The position numbers and the translations under genes were made by a program. From JAUHXS01 sp965213575 (lineage in GTDB: Bacteria > Bacteroidota > Bacteroidia > Chitinophagales > JAUHXS01), in the NCBI GenBank assembly GCA_965213575.1, contig CBDBZN010000001.1, positions 1 through 64,000 of the forward strand: 64,000 bases of DNA, read 5' to 3'. A model generated the notes under the pieces. That model saw nothing but the letters and a program-made list of their open reading frames with translations, ran no database searches and was not told the origin of the DNA. Below, one piece after another: positions 9,975 to 18,751 of the stretch (position 1 is its first letter; each line of letters starts with the position of its first letter).

Positions 9975-10850
9975 ATGGCAGCACAAGAAGATAGGAAATA
10001 TCCACGAAAAGTAAAACCTACTTACATCTATTCGATAATCAGTGTTGCTTTGGTTCTTTTTATGTTAGGATTGCTAGGCCTAATTGTATTGCATGCTCAT
10101 AAATTATCTGAGTATTTCAAAGAAAATATTGAGGTGTCGGTCATTTTAAAAGATAATGTAAAAGAAGCAGATATTTATAAAATTCAGAAACGATTAGATA
10201 TTGAGCCGTATGTAAAAGCTACCAAGTATATTTCAAAGGAAGATGCTGCAACAATGATGAAAGAAGAATTTGATGAAGATTTTTTAGAAACATTAGGTTA
10301 TAACCCATTATACGCATCTATTGCTTTAAATCTTAAAGCTGATTATACCAATAAAGACAGCATGATATTTATTGAAGCTCAATTGTTAGACAATCCTGAA
10401 GTGAGTGAAATATATTATCAAAGGTCGCTACTAGAATTAATTAATGATAATGTTCGTAAGCTTGGCTTGATCATGGCTATCTTGAGTATTTTGCTTTTCA
10501 TTATTGCAATAACTTTAATTGACAGTACGATCCGATTAGCCATGTATTCCAATCGATTTTTGATTAAAAGTATGCAATTAGTAGGAGCTATGCGTTGGTT
10601 TATTATCAAGCCTTTTATGGGTAAAAGCATTTTAAATGGTTTTATAAGTGGCTTACTTGCCATTCTTGCATTGATAGGAATATTATACTATGGAAATAAA
10701 CAAATTCCTGAACTCATTGTATTATTAGATCCAACTAAGTTTTTAGTTTTATTTATCATCATTTTATTAATAGGGATTTTAATTTCCTGGCTCAGTACTT
10801 ATAGAGCGGTCAGAAAATACTTATATACGAAACTGGATGAGCTTTATTAG
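9975..10850 (+). CDS. ftsX: Cell division protein FtsX (ABC transporter-like permease)
   Basis: Inner-membrane partner of the ATPase FtsE; the pair activates peptidoglycan hydrolases at the septum. The topology is typical: a cytoplasmic basic start, TM1 at about residues 20-43, an extracytoplasmic domain (about 45-160) containing NIEVSVILKDNV, then three C-terminal transmembrane segments around 165-290 with the FtsX/MacB-fold sequence IRLAMYSNRFLIKSMQLVGA. The 291-residue length is standard. ftsE is not adjacent, as is common in Bacteroidota. It leads an operon with DUF3098, uppP, truB and ribF. Confidence 0.93.
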   Translation: MAAQEDRKYPRKVKPTYIYSIISVALVLFMLGLLGLIVLHAHKLSEYFKENIEVSVILKDNVKEADIYKIQKRLDIEPYVKATKYISKEDAATMMKEEFDEDFLETLGYNPLYASIALNLKADYTNKDSMIFIEAQLLDNPEVSEIYYQRSLLELINDNVRKLGLIMAILSILLFIIAITLIDSTIRLAMYSNRFLIKSMQLVGAMRWFIIKPFMGKSILNGFISGLLAILALIGILYYGNKQIPELIVLLDPTKFLVLFIIILLIGILISWLSTYRAVRKYLYTKLDELY

Positions 10851-10870
10851 AAATATTAATATTAATTAAC

Positions 10871-11119
10871 ATGGAGAAAGACAATTTAAATAAGCCCGAT
10901 TGGCTGTTATACGATAAAACTAATTACATGCTGATGGGGCTTGGAGTAGTTGTTATTATTATTGGTTTTGTTTTAATGGCAGGTGGAGCTAGTGAAGATC
11001 CTAACGTTTTTAATCCGGATGAAGTATACAGCACACGTAGAATTACTATTGCCCCAATTGTAGTAATTATAGGTTTTATTATTGAAGCTTACGCAATTAT
11101 GCGTAAACCAAAGTTGTAA
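10871..11119 (+). CDS. DUF3098 family membrane protein
   Basis: 82 residues with two predicted membrane helices (about 18-36 and 58-74) separated by a polar loop containing ASEDPNVFNPDEVYSTRRI. This pattern and the position between ftsX and uppP are characteristic of DUF3098 in Bacteroidota. Function is unknown; its constant company suggests a role in envelope biogenesis. The ATG lies 20 bases after ftsX and its stop falls four bases before the uppP start. Confidence 0.85.
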   Translation: MEKDNLNKPDWLLYDKTNYMLMGLGVVVIIIGFVLMAGGASEDPNVFNPDEVYSTRRITIAPIVVIIGFIIEAYAIMRKPKL

Positions 11120-11123
11120 TAAA

Positions 11124-11912
11124 GTGTCCTTTCTTGAAGCACTCATACTTGGGATCATCCAAGGGTTAACGGAGTTTCTTCCTATCAGCAGCAGCGGCCA
11201 TTTGGAATTAGGTAAAGCCATATTGGGCATTCATTTAGATGAAGACCTGACCTTTACCGTTGTTGTACACGGTGCGACAGTATTAAGTACAATTGTCGTT
11301 TTTCGAAAAGATATATGGCAATTATTAAAAGGCGTTTTGCAATTTCGTTGGAATGATGCTACCGTTTACACCTTAAAAATCATTGTTTCTATGATACCGG
11401 TTGGCATCATAGGGTTATTTTTCAAGGAAGAAGTAGAGTCATTATTTGATGAAAATATATTGCTTGTAGGATGTATGCTACTGATCACAGGTTTTTTATT
11501 GCTATTAACACATTTTAAAAAAGATAATTATGGTGAAATTACTTATAAAAATTCCTTTGTGATAGGCTTGGCACAAGCTGTTGCAGTATTACCCGGAATT
11601 TCAAGGTCTGGAAGCACGATTGCCACCGGATTATTACTAGGAGTTAAAAAAGAAGACATTGCAAAATTTTCATTTTTAATGGTATTAGTACCTATTATTG
11701 GAGCGAATGTTAAAGATGCATTCAGTGGCGACATGGTGACCACCGGTTTATCTGCCGGCACTTTGGTCGTTGGCTTTATAAGTGCTTTTATAGCTGGTGT
11801 TTTTGCATGCAATGTTATGATCACATTAGTAAAAAGCAGTAAGTTAATTTACTTTGCAATTTATTGTTTTATAGTGGGGAGTGCCGCAATTGTTGTCATG
11901 TTATGTCAGTAA
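11124..11912 (+). CDS. uppP: Undecaprenyl-diphosphatase UppP (BacA)
   Basis: Integral membrane enzyme that dephosphorylates undecaprenyl diphosphate so the lipid carrier of peptidoglycan and O-antigen is recycled; higher dosage confers bacitracin tolerance. The two signature motifs are present: QGLTEFLPISSSGH (residues 13-26) and PGISRSGSTI (about 155-164). The product has about 262 residues and eight predicted helices. I choose the GTG at 11124, five bases after the DUF3098 stop, because the protein then begins MSFLEALILG as in the family; an in-frame start at 11082 would lie inside DUF3098. Its 3' end overlaps truB by 10 bases. Confidence 0.95.
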   Translation: MSFLEALILGIIQGLTEFLPISSSGHLELGKAILGIHLDEDLTFTVVVHGATVLSTIVVFRKDIWQLLKGVLQFRWNDATVYTLKIIVSMIPVGIIGLFFKEEVESLFDENILLVGCMLLITGFLLLLTHFKKDNYGEITYKNSFVIGLAQAVAVLPGISRSGSTIATGLLLGVKKEDIAKFSFLMVLVPIIGANVKDAFSGDMVTTGLSAGTLVVGFISAFIAGVFACNVMITLVKSSKLIYFAIYCFIVGSAAIVVMLCQ

Positions 11913-12628
11913 AATCAACAGAAGATTATAGGAAACTTATAGATGGAGGGGTTTTGCTCATTGATAAGCCTTATGAATGGACATCATTTGATGTAGTTAA
12001 TAAAATAAGATTTCTGCTGACAAAAACGTTTAATCAAAAGAAGGTAAAGGTAGGCCATGCAGGCACTTTAGATCCGTTAGCAACGGGATTGCTAATACTA
12101 TGTACCGGAAAAATGACCAAACAAATAGAATCTTTCCAAGCTCAAGATAAAACATATACCGGAGAAATGATTTTGGGAGCAACAAGGCCATCGTATGATA
12201 TGGAAACTGAAATAAATAAAACTTTTGATATTACAAACATTACTAATGAAAATATCCATCAACAAACTGCTTCTTTTACGGGTGAAATAGGACAAATGCC
12301 TCCCGCATTTTCTGCAGTAAAAGTAGCCGGTAAAAGGGCTTATGAAGCAGCGAGAGAAGGAAAGCAACTGGAGCTGAAAAAGCGAACAGTGAAGATCAAT
12401 AGATTTGACATAACCGAAATATCACTTCCAGCTATATATTTTAGTGTAGACTGTAGTAAAGGAACGTATATTCGGTCTTTGGTACATGATTTTGGTGCAG
12501 CGCTAAATAATGGTGCATATTTATCATCACTTAAAAGGACTCAAATTGGAGATTGCCATTTAAAAGATGCTATTTCCGTAGAGGAATTTGAAAATAAAAT
12601 TAAAGAATTTGTGAAAATTCAAATGTGA
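11903..12628 (+). CDS. truB: tRNA pseudouridine(55) synthase TruB
   Basis: Converts U55 in the T-loop of tRNAs to pseudouridine. The catalytic motif GHAGTLDPLATGLL contains the nucleophile Asp57. The second motif GGVLLIDKPYEWTSFDVV lies at residues 15-32, and KGTYIRSLVHDFG forms the later RNA-binding motif. The ATG at 11903 gives 241 residues, normal for the short bacterial form without a PUA domain. It overlaps the uppP stop by 10 bases and its TGA overlaps the ribF ATG (ATGTGATG), so all three are coupled. Confidence 0.96.
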   Translation: MSVKSTEDYRKLIDGGVLLIDKPYEWTSFDVVNKIRFLLTKTFNQKKVKVGHAGTLDPLATGLLILCTGKMTKQIESFQAQDKTYTGEMILGATRPSYDMETEINKTFDITNITNENIHQQTASFTGEIGQMPPAFSAVKVAGKRAYEAAREGKQLELKKRTVKINRFDITEISLPAIYFSVDCSKGTYIRSLVHDFGAALNNGAYLSSLKRTQIGDCHLKDAISVEEFENKIKEFVKIQM

Positions 12629-13560
12629 TGCAGGTTTTTAAAGGGATAGAAAATTTACCGATTTTTGAAAATGCAGTCGTTACCATTGGCATGTTTGATG
12701 GTGTTCATTTGGGACATCAAAAAGTACTGCATCAATTAAAAGATAGTGCGGACTTATTGAAAGGGGAAACCGTACTCATCACTTTTGACCCTCATCCAAG
12801 GTATTATTTTGACCCGGAGAGTGACTTAAAACTCATTAGCACCTTATCAGAAAAAATCAAATTATTAGAACACTACGGATTAGATAATTTAGTTATCATC
12901 CCTTTTGATGAAGACTTTGCTAATTTATCTCCTGAATCATATATCAAACAGTTTTTAGTGAAACATTTTCATCCTAAAAAAATAATCATAGGGTATGACC
13001 ATAAATTTGGTAAAAATAGAACAGGAAATTTTGATTTGTTAAGAATGTTTTCTGAAAAGAATGACTTTGAAATAGAGGAAATAAAAAAAGAGTTACTTAA
13101 TGATATTGCAGTTAATTCCACTAAAATTAGAACAGCCATTAATAATAATGAAATAACTCAGGCAATAGATTTATTAGGTCATGATTATATCATAACCGGA
13201 AAAGTAGTTGAAGGGAATCAGATCGGAACGGGTATCGGCTTTCCAACAGCCAATATGAAGTTATTTGAAAAACATAAGCTCATTCCACCTACAGGGGTAT
13301 ATGCAGTAAAAGTTTGTTGGGAAGATCATATTTATTTAGGTATGATGAATATTGGCAATCGGCCTACTTTTAATGGCGGAAGCCAATCCATAGAAGTAAA
13401 TATTTTTAATTTTCAAGATAATATTTATGATGAAAAGATAGAGGTGATGATGCATGCCAAAGTAAGAGAAGAAATAAAATTCAATACAATCGAGAAGCTT
13501 ATTGAACAGCTTAATATTGATAAAGAATATATAATGAATAATCTTGCTAATATTTATTAA
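12628..13560 (+). CDS. ribF: Bifunctional riboflavin kinase/FMN adenylyltransferase RibF
   Basis: Makes FMN from riboflavin and then FAD. The N-terminal FAD-synthetase module has the nucleotidyltransferase loop TIGMFDGVHLGHQ (about residues 19-31) and TFDPHPR. The C-terminal kinase module has GIGFPTANM (about 201-209) and GMMNIGNRPTF. The 310-residue length is typical. I choose the ATG at 12628, which overlaps the truB stop; a GTG one codon earlier is equally in frame. It is the last gene of the ftsX operon and converges with holA; no clear terminator was seen in the 118-base gap. Flavin supply is relevant to the Na+-NQR operon encoded nearby. Confidence 0.96.
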   Translation: MQVFKGIENLPIFENAVVTIGMFDGVHLGHQKVLHQLKDSADLLKGETVLITFDPHPRYYFDPESDLKLISTLSEKIKLLEHYGLDNLVIIPFDEDFANLSPESYIKQFLVKHFHPKKIIIGYDHKFGKNRTGNFDLLRMFSEKNDFEIEEIKKELLNDIAVNSTKIRTAINNNEITQAIDLLGHDYIITGKVVEGNQIGTGIGFPTANMKLFEKHKLIPPTGVYAVKVCWEDHIYLGMMNIGNRPTFNGGSQSIEVNIFNFQDNIYDEKIEVMMHAKVREEIKFNTIEKLIEQLNIDKEYIMNNLANIY

Positions 13561-13678
13561 GACTGTAATCACCATATCATGTAGAAATATCAGAGCTTAA
13601 TATTTCACACAGTTGTTCCAAAGAAGTTTATCATAACATCCCCTCCATATACTAAGCCAATTACACACCCGATAATTA

Positions 13679-14683
13679 TTATGAATGCAATATTTTGCTG
13701 ATCATTTCTTGTAAGAGTGCCCCTTCACTAGTAACACTATTTATACCTTTTACTTTTAAGTCGTAATCATATAATATTTTCAAAACATTTTCCACGTTTG
13801 GTTTTGCGAAATTTGCAGCTGCAATTTTATAATCTTTGATAAAAAAAGGGTTTACGCTTAATAAACTCGCTAATTCTCTATCTGAGCTTTTTTTACTACT
13901 ATGATGTATATATAATTTGCTGAAAAACGTATACAACGTGGCTAAAACAACCATCATTGGCCCTGATTTCGGGTTGGCGTTAAAGTACTTAATAATTAAA
14001 TTTGCATTTAAATAATCTTTTCTGCCAATAGCGTTTTGTAGCTCAAATACATTGTATTCTTTACTAATTCCTATATTTCTTTCTACTGTTTCAGCAGTTA
14101 TTTCACTGCCTTTAGGTAATATAATAGATAGTTTTTTAAGTTCATTCGCTATTCTAGATAGGTCATTGCCGATATGTTCAGCAATAAGCGCAGCAATATT
14201 GGGTTTAATGGATAAATGAAGGTGACGGGCATGTTTTTCAATCCACGGTGGAATTTGATTATCGTATAGCTTCTTACTATCTAATACAATACTTTTTTTA
14301 GTGAGGGCTTTTGCAAAAGCAGTCCGTTTATCTAATTTTTTATATTTATAGCAAATTACTAAAATTGTACTTTTTAAAGGGTTTTTAATATAAGGTAAAA
14401 GCCGTTCAATATTTTTGATGCCTTGTGCCTCTTTTACTATCACAACTTGATAGTCTGACATCATTGGGTAACGTTTAGCCGTATCTAAAATAGTCTGTAC
14501 ATCGGTATCCTTTCCATAAAATATGGTTTGGTTAAAACTTTTTTGCCCCTCATCAAGTACTACATTTTCTATAAGATCAGCAACCAGGTCAATGTAGTAA
14601 GGTGTTTCGCCATGTAAAAAATAGACGGGGTGGTACTGCTTGTGTTTAATATTTTTAATAGCACTGTCGATCGTTTCGGCCAT
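13679..14683 (-). CDS. holA: DNA polymerase III subunit delta
   Basis: The clamp-loader subunit that opens the beta sliding clamp. The 334 residues follow the HolA pattern: an N-terminal segment with PVYFLHGETPYYIDLVADLI (about 18-37), a RecA-like core without an intact P-loop, KNPLKSTILVICYKYKKLDKR, the middle ISKEYNVFELQNAIGRKD, and a C-terminal helical collar ending VTSEGALLQEMISKIL. It is transcribed divergently from the HsdR-N-like gene, with about 40 bases between starts, an arrangement I recall as recurrent in Bacteroidota. Confidence 0.93.
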   Translation of the reverse strand: MAETIDSAIKNIKHKQYHPVYFLHGETPYYIDLVADLIENVVLDEGQKSFNQTIFYGKDTDVQTILDTAKRYPMMSDYQVVIVKEAQGIKNIERLLPYIKNPLKSTILVICYKYKKLDKRTAFAKALTKKSIVLDSKKLYDNQIPPWIEKHARHLHLSIKPNIAALIAEHIGNDLSRIANELKKLSIILPKGSEITAETVERNIGISKEYNVFELQNAIGRKDYLNANLIIKYFNANPKSGPMMVVLATLYTFFSKLYIHHSSKKSSDRELASLLSVNPFFIKDYKIAAANFAKPNVENVLKILYDYDLKVKGINSVTSEGALLQEMISKILHS

Positions 14684-14709
14684 TTGATAAAATTAGCATT
14701 ATTTTGTTT

Positions 14710-14717
14710 TAGATTTG
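14710..14717 (+). promoter_or_regulatory. TAGATTTG -7 box before the HsdR-N-like gene
   Basis: A perfect TAnnTTTG match ends six bases before the ATG at 14724, predicting a leaderless or nearly leaderless transcript. No -33 element is obvious. In AT-rich DNA such a match can arise by chance. Confidence 0.35.
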
Positions 14718-14723
14718 AATAGT

Positions 14724-15158
14724 ATGACATCATCTTTAAAGATCATAGAACGAGAAGGTAAGCGGTTGATATGGTGCTTGATCAGGAAAAAATTTGTATC
14801 AGCTACGCCTGAAGAATTAGTAAGACAAAAGTTCATGACATATTTAATCAATTATAAAAAATATCCCAAAACACTTATGGCTGTTGAAATGCCAATTACG
14901 CTAAATGGGTTGAAAAAAAGATGTGATATCGTTGCATTTGATGATGCAATTAAACCTCTGCTAATTGTAGAATGCAAAGCTCCAAATGTAAAGTTAGGCC
15001 AGCAAACACTTGATCAAGCAGCTCGCTATAATATGAAACTTAATGTGAAGTATTTAATGGTTACCAACGGGCAGCAAACTTATTGCTGTGAGATAAAAAA
15101 AGAAAAAGGATATAATTTTTTGGATCAAATTCCAGAATATAAAAACTTGAAAAGTTGA
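14724..15158 (+). CDS. HsdR N-terminal-like nuclease-fold protein (type I restriction R N-domain family)
   Basis: About 144 residues forming only the PD-(D/E)XK-like domain found at the N-terminus of type I restriction R subunits. Core motif elements are visible: KRCDIVAFDD (catalytic Asp strand) followed by PLLIVECKAP (the E-x-K part), then a helix with QTLDQAARYN and the strand KYLMVTNGQQTYCCEI. There is no helicase domain and no hsdM or hsdS nearby, so it is not a restriction system. The same stand-alone gene is commonly found beside holA in Bacteroidota, which suggests a housekeeping nucleic-acid role. I start at the ATG at 14724; a TTG at 14715 is in frame. Confidence 0.85.
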   Translation: MTSSLKIIEREGKRLIWCLIRKKFVSATPEELVRQKFMTYLINYKKYPKTLMAVEMPITLNGLKKRCDIVAFDDAIKPLLIVECKAPNVKLGQQTLDQAARYNMKLNVKYLMVTNGQQTYCCEIKKEKGYNFLDQIPEYKNLKS

Positions 15159-15252
15159 TAGGAGCAAGTACTAGAAGAGAAACCTTTTGTAGATGATTCT
15201 CAATAGTTAGATTTTTCAGATTAATTTCATATTTCAACTTTTTATCAAAAAA

Positions 15253-15284
15253 TGTGGATTAAAAATAATTTTTAATTAACTTCG
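15253..15284 (+). promoter_or_regulatory. Putative promoter of rpmI-rplT
   Basis: TGTG at 15253-15256 and TAACTTCG at 15277-15284 are separated by 20 bases, close to the Bacteroidota -33/-7 arrangement with one mismatch in each box. The leader to the rpmI ATG would be about 20 bases. This promoter matters because infC is not upstream. Confidence 0.45.
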
Positions 15285-15306
15285 CACCCCTTAAAATTGT
15301 ATTGTT

Positions 15307-15501
15307 ATGCCTAAAATGAAGACAAACTCGAGCGCAAAGAAGCGTTTTAAAATAACGGGTACCGGTAAGGTCAAGAGAAATCATGCCTTTAAAAACCACA
15401 TTCTGACTAAAAAGTCTAAAAAACGCAAGAGAAACTTAGGTAAAAGTGTAATTGTCGATCCGGCTGATGCAGCCAACGTAAAAAGAATGTTAGTAGCTTA
15501 A
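15307..15501 (+). CDS. rpmI: 50S ribosomal protein L35
   Basis: A basic 64-residue protein with the L35 signature: PKMKTNSSAKKRFKITGTGK at the start, the central RNHAFKNHILTKKSKKRKR, and a C-terminal end with DPADAANVKRML. It binds 23S rRNA in the large subunit. It is followed 19 bases later by rplT. The usual partner infC, and thrS, are absent upstream; the neighbour is the HsdR-N-like gene, and a separate promoter precedes rpmI. Confidence 0.97.
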   Translation: MPKMKTNSSAKKRFKITGTGKVKRNHAFKNHILTKKSKKRKRNLGKSVIVDPADAANVKRMLVA

Positions 15502-15520
15502 AGTTTAAAGAAAATATATT

Positions 15521-15865
15521 ATGCCACGTTCAGTTAATGCAGTAGCATCTAGAAAAAGAAGAAAGAAAGTCCTAAAACAAGCCAAAGGATTCTTCGGCAG
15601 AAGAAAAAATGTTTTTACAGTAGCTAAAAATGCTGTAGAAAAGGCAATGGTTTATTCATATGTAGGCCGTAAGCAAAAGAAAAGACAATTCAGAAGTCTT
15701 TGGATTCAACGGATCAATGCTGCGTTGAGAGAGGAAGGATTAAGCTATTCTGTTTTTATGGGACAGCTTAAAGGAAAAAATATCGATCTAAATCGGAAAG
15801 TTTTAGCTGATTTAGCTATGAATCATCCGGATTCTTTTAAGGAATTAGTGAAGTCGGTTAACTAA
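15521..15865 (+). CDS. rplT: 50S ribosomal protein L20
   Basis: 114 residues with the long basic N-terminal extension (PRSVNAVASRKRRKKVLKQA, then KGFFGRRKN) that threads into 23S rRNA, and a globular C-terminal part ending DLAMNHPDSFKELVK. It is needed early in 50S assembly. It lies in a two-gene operon with rpmI, closed by a hairpin terminator about 30 bases downstream. In enterobacteria and bacilli this protein represses infC-rpmI-rplT; I see no pseudoknot-like leader here. Confidence 0.97.
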   Translation: MPRSVNAVASRKRRKKVLKQAKGFFGRRKNVFTVAKNAVEKAMVYSYVGRKQKKRQFRSLWIQRINAALREEGLSYSVFMGQLKGKNIDLNRKVLADLAMNHPDSFKELVKSVN

Positions 15866-15894
15866 ATACTTTTTTCAAAAAAAATCAATATATT

Positions 15895-15926
15895 AAAAGC
15901 TTGCTAATTGCAGGCTTTTTTTATTT
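15895..15926 (+). terminator. Rho-independent terminator after rplT
   Basis: A 10-bp stem AAAAGCTTGC / GCAGGCTTTT (one G-U pair) with loop TAATT, followed by a run of T. It separates rpmI-rplT from the nqr operon. The remaining 185 bases before nqrA are AT-rich and hold no recognisable gene. Confidence 0.85.
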
Positions 15927-16110
15927 TATTTAACACACAATATATTTGAAAATTTAGCATATTATATATATAGTAATATTTATAAAGCAAAGACTTATTT
16001 AGATTAATTCTAAATAAATGTAGTGCCCAAAAAAGCTGAAATAATAAACGAGTATTGAAAGAACAACTTCTTAAATTTACAGATATATTAGCTAAACACA
16101 GGGGACATTA

Positions 16111-17478
16111 ATGAGCGAAGTAATCAAATTAAAAAAAGGTTTAAATATAGGAATTCTGGGTGTGCCTGAACGAATCACTACAGATATCTATAAATCTGAT
16201 ACCTATGCTTTAAAACCAACTGATTTTGTAGGTATTTCGCCTATACCCAAAACAGTAGTAAACGTTGGAGATAAAGTAAAAGCCGGAGATCCTGTTTTTT
16301 ATGATAAAGATGCTCCGGATATCTTATATACTTCTCCGGTGAGTGGCGAAATTGCAGAAATTAAAAGAGGGCCGAAAAGAGCTATCATTGAAATTGTTAT
16401 TAAATCTGACGGTAAATTCGAGAAAAAGGCTTTTAAGCAATCTGATCCCAAGACTTTAAATCGAGAGCAAGTCATAGCTGCGATGAAAGAGAGTGGGGCA
16501 TGGCCTATGCTGCGTCAGCGTCCATATAACCTTATTGCAGATCCTGAAATTAAACCTAAAGCAATTTTTATTTCCGGTTTTGATACTGCACCATTAGCTC
16601 CTGATTATAATTATATTTCAGAAGGCAAAGCACATTTATTTCAAGCAGGAATAGATGCGTTAAAAAAATTAACTGATGGCCCTATTCATCTGAGCTATGA
16701 TGCAGCATCTAAAAGGTCAGCTCAACTTAAGCAAACAAAAAATGTTATTTTGCACGGGTTTAAAGGGCCACATCCTGCCGGTGTAGTAGGTATCCAAATT
16801 CATCATATTGATCCTATCAAAAAAGGAGATATTGTATGGACGATTAATCCACAAGATGTATTGACAGTAGGCCGTTTATTTACAGAAGGGGTTTTTAATA
16901 CAGAAAGAATTATTGCGCTCGGTGGCCCGGAAGTTAAAAAACCGCGTTATTACAAAGCACATATTGGAGCTTCTATCAAAAATATGATGGAGCATAATTT
17001 AAGTGAAAACCATGTGCGGTGTATAAGCGGCACTGTCTTAACAGGTACTAAAATTGATTTTTATGGGCATGTTGGCTTTTATGATCACTCGGTGAGTGTC
17101 GTAAAAGAAGGAGATGAATATGAGTTTATGGGTTGGTTGCTTCCTTCATATCCACGTCCCAGTATGTCCAGGACTTTTTGGACAGGCTTGTTGGCTAATA
17201 TCGGATATTATAATGATTATAGGGTTAATACCAATACACATGGAGAAAAAAGAGCTTTCGTGATGACCGGCGAATATGAACAAGTATTACCAATGGACCT
17301 CTATCCTGTACAATTATTAAAGTCTATTATGTATAAAGATTATGACAAAATGGAAGGATTGGGCATTTATGAAGTTGTTGAAGAAGACTTAGCATTATGT
17401 GAGTTTGTTTGTACATCTAAAACTGATGTGCAGCATATCTTAAGACAAGGATTAGACGACATAAGAGAACAAGGATAA
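16111..17478 (+). CDS. nqrA: Na+-translocating NADH:quinone reductase subunit A
   Basis: Peripheral cytoplasmic subunit of the Na+-pumping NADH:ubiquinone/menaquinone reductase; it contributes to the quinone site. The 455 residues contain the N-terminal KLKKGLNIGILGVPE and a barrel-sandwich (biotinyl-like) segment VNVGDKVKAGDPVFYDKDAPDILYTSPVSGEI (about 52-83), followed by the SLBB-like region. The C-terminus EFVCTSKTDVQHILRQGLDDI matches the family. First gene of nqrABCDEF; nqrB follows after 31 bases. Confidence 0.96.
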   Translation: MSEVIKLKKGLNIGILGVPERITTDIYKSDTYALKPTDFVGISPIPKTVVNVGDKVKAGDPVFYDKDAPDILYTSPVSGEIAEIKRGPKRAIIEIVIKSDGKFEKKAFKQSDPKTLNREQVIAAMKESGAWPMLRQRPYNLIADPEIKPKAIFISGFDTAPLAPDYNYISEGKAHLFQAGIDALKKLTDGPIHLSYDAASKRSAQLKQTKNVILHGFKGPHPAGVVGIQIHHIDPIKKGDIVWTINPQDVLTVGRLFTEGVFNTERIIALGGPEVKKPRYYKAHIGASIKNMMEHNLSENHVRCISGTVLTGTKIDFYGHVGFYDHSVSVVKEGDEYEFMGWLLPSYPRPSMSRTFWTGLLANIGYYNDYRVNTNTHGEKRAFVMTGEYEQVLPMDLYPVQLLKSIMYKDYDKMEGLGIYEVVEEDLALCEFVCTSKTDVQHILRQGLDDIREQG

Positions 17479-17509
17479 CAGTAACACACAAGATAAAATC
17501 TATAACTTA

Positions 17510-18751
17510 ATGAAGCCTTTAAGGAATTTACTTGATAAGATTGGATCGGCTACTAAGGATAATAAATTCTTACACACTTCTTATGATGCCATAGAAACTT
17601 TTTTATTTACTCCTAATCACATCACCAGAGCATCAGGTGGCGTACACATAAAAGATGGTATCGATCTTAAACGAACTATGTTTCACGTAGTAATTGCCCT
17701 TCAATTGTGTTTAATCCATGGAATTATTAATATTGGGCATCAACATTATTTAGCGTTGGGAATGTTTCCGGATTTGACTGATGGGCTTTTAGAAAAAGCA
17801 GTTTATGGGCTTATCCAGCTTTTGCCGATTATTATCGTCGTACATGTGGTAGGATTGGGCATTGAGTTTTTCTTCGCTGCTAAAAAAGGGCATTCCGTGG
17901 AAGAAGGGTTTTTGGTTACGGGCATGCTGATACCTTTAATTATGCCTCCGGATATCCCATTATGGATGGTAGGCGTAGCCACTGCATTTGCCGTAATAAT
18001 TGGGAAAGAAGCTTTTGGTGGAACAGGGATGAATATACTTAATGTAGCATTGACTGCTCGGGTATTTATCTTTTTTGCATATCCCACCTATATTTCCGGT
18101 GATACTTGTTGGATAGCGTACGATTATAGTTTTTTGCATGAAGCAGTAAATAATATGATTCCGGGTGATTTTTTCCATATGGCTGCGGGATCTACTCCTA
18201 TTGACGGATTTTCAGGTGCTACACCTTTAGGGCTAGCTGTTCAGGGTGGTATGGAAGCTGTCCATAGCCAGTATTCATCTTTTGACCTGTTTATGGGTTT
18301 TATTCCCGGGTCTATTGGTGAGATGAGTAAAATAGCTATTTTTATAGGTATAGGTATCTTATTGATGACAGGGGTAGCAAGTTGGAGAATAATGATATCG
18401 ATGGTGTTGGGATTATTATTTATGTCTAGCGTATTTAATGCTCTTGCTTCTGATTTTCCTGATGCTCCCTTTTTAACAGTGCCTTTTTACGGCCATATGA
18501 TGATGGGTAGCTTTTTATTCGCTATGGCTTATATGGCAACTGACCCGGTTACGGCATCTCAAACAAACACAGGTAAGTGGATCTATGGCTTTTTAATCGG
18601 TACAGTAGGTTTAATTGTAAGGGTAACCAACCCGGCTTATCCTGAAGGTTGGATGTTAGCGATTTTATTATTAAATGTGTTAGCACCACTAATTGATCAT
18701 TATGTAATTGAAGCAAATATAAATAGGAGGGTTAAACGTGTCAAATATTAA
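17510..18751 (+). CDS. nqrB: Na+-translocating NADH:quinone reductase subunit B
   Basis: Membrane subunit (413 residues, about ten helices) that carries covalently bound FMN and riboflavin and forms much of the Na+ path. The flavinylation motif reads FSGATPLG, with Thr238 the predicted FMN-phosphoester residue (Thr236 in Vibrio). FMN attachment requires the ApbE flavin transferase, which is not in this window. The 3' end overlaps nqrC by 14 bases, and the nqrC Shine-Dalgarno sequence sits inside its last codons. Confidence 0.97.
   Translation: MKPLRNLLDKIGSATKDNKFLHTSYDAIETFLFTPNHITRASGGVHIKDGIDLKRTMFHVVIALQLCLIHGIINIGHQHYLALGMFPDLTDGLLEKAVYGLIQLLPIIIVVHVVGLGIEFFFAAKKGHSVEEGFLVTGMLIPLIMPPDIPLWMVGVATAFAVIIGKEAFGGTGMNILNVALTARVFIFFAYPTYISGDTCWIAYDYSFLHEAVNNMIPGDFFHMAAGSTPIDGFSGATPLGLAVQGGMEAVHSQYSSFDLFMGFIPGSIGEMSKIAIFIGIGILLMTGVASWRIMISMVLGLLFMSSVFNALASDFPDAPFLTVPFYGHMMMGSFLFAMAYMATDPVTASQTNTGKWIYGFLIGTVGLIVRVTNPAYPEGWMLAILLLNVLAPLIDHYVIEANINRRVKRVKY
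18725..18730 (+). promoter_or_regulatory. Strong Shine-Dalgarno sequence for nqrC
   Basis: A perfect AGGAGG ends seven bases before the GTG start of nqrC, within the nqrB coding region. It fixes the choice of the GTG at 18738. Such strong sites are rare in this window. Confidence 0.8.

Noticed and set aside
14724..15158. Remnant of a type I restriction-modification locus
   Set aside because: No hsdM, hsdS or helicase part is nearby, the ends are clean, and the same stand-alone gene by holA is familiar in the phylum.
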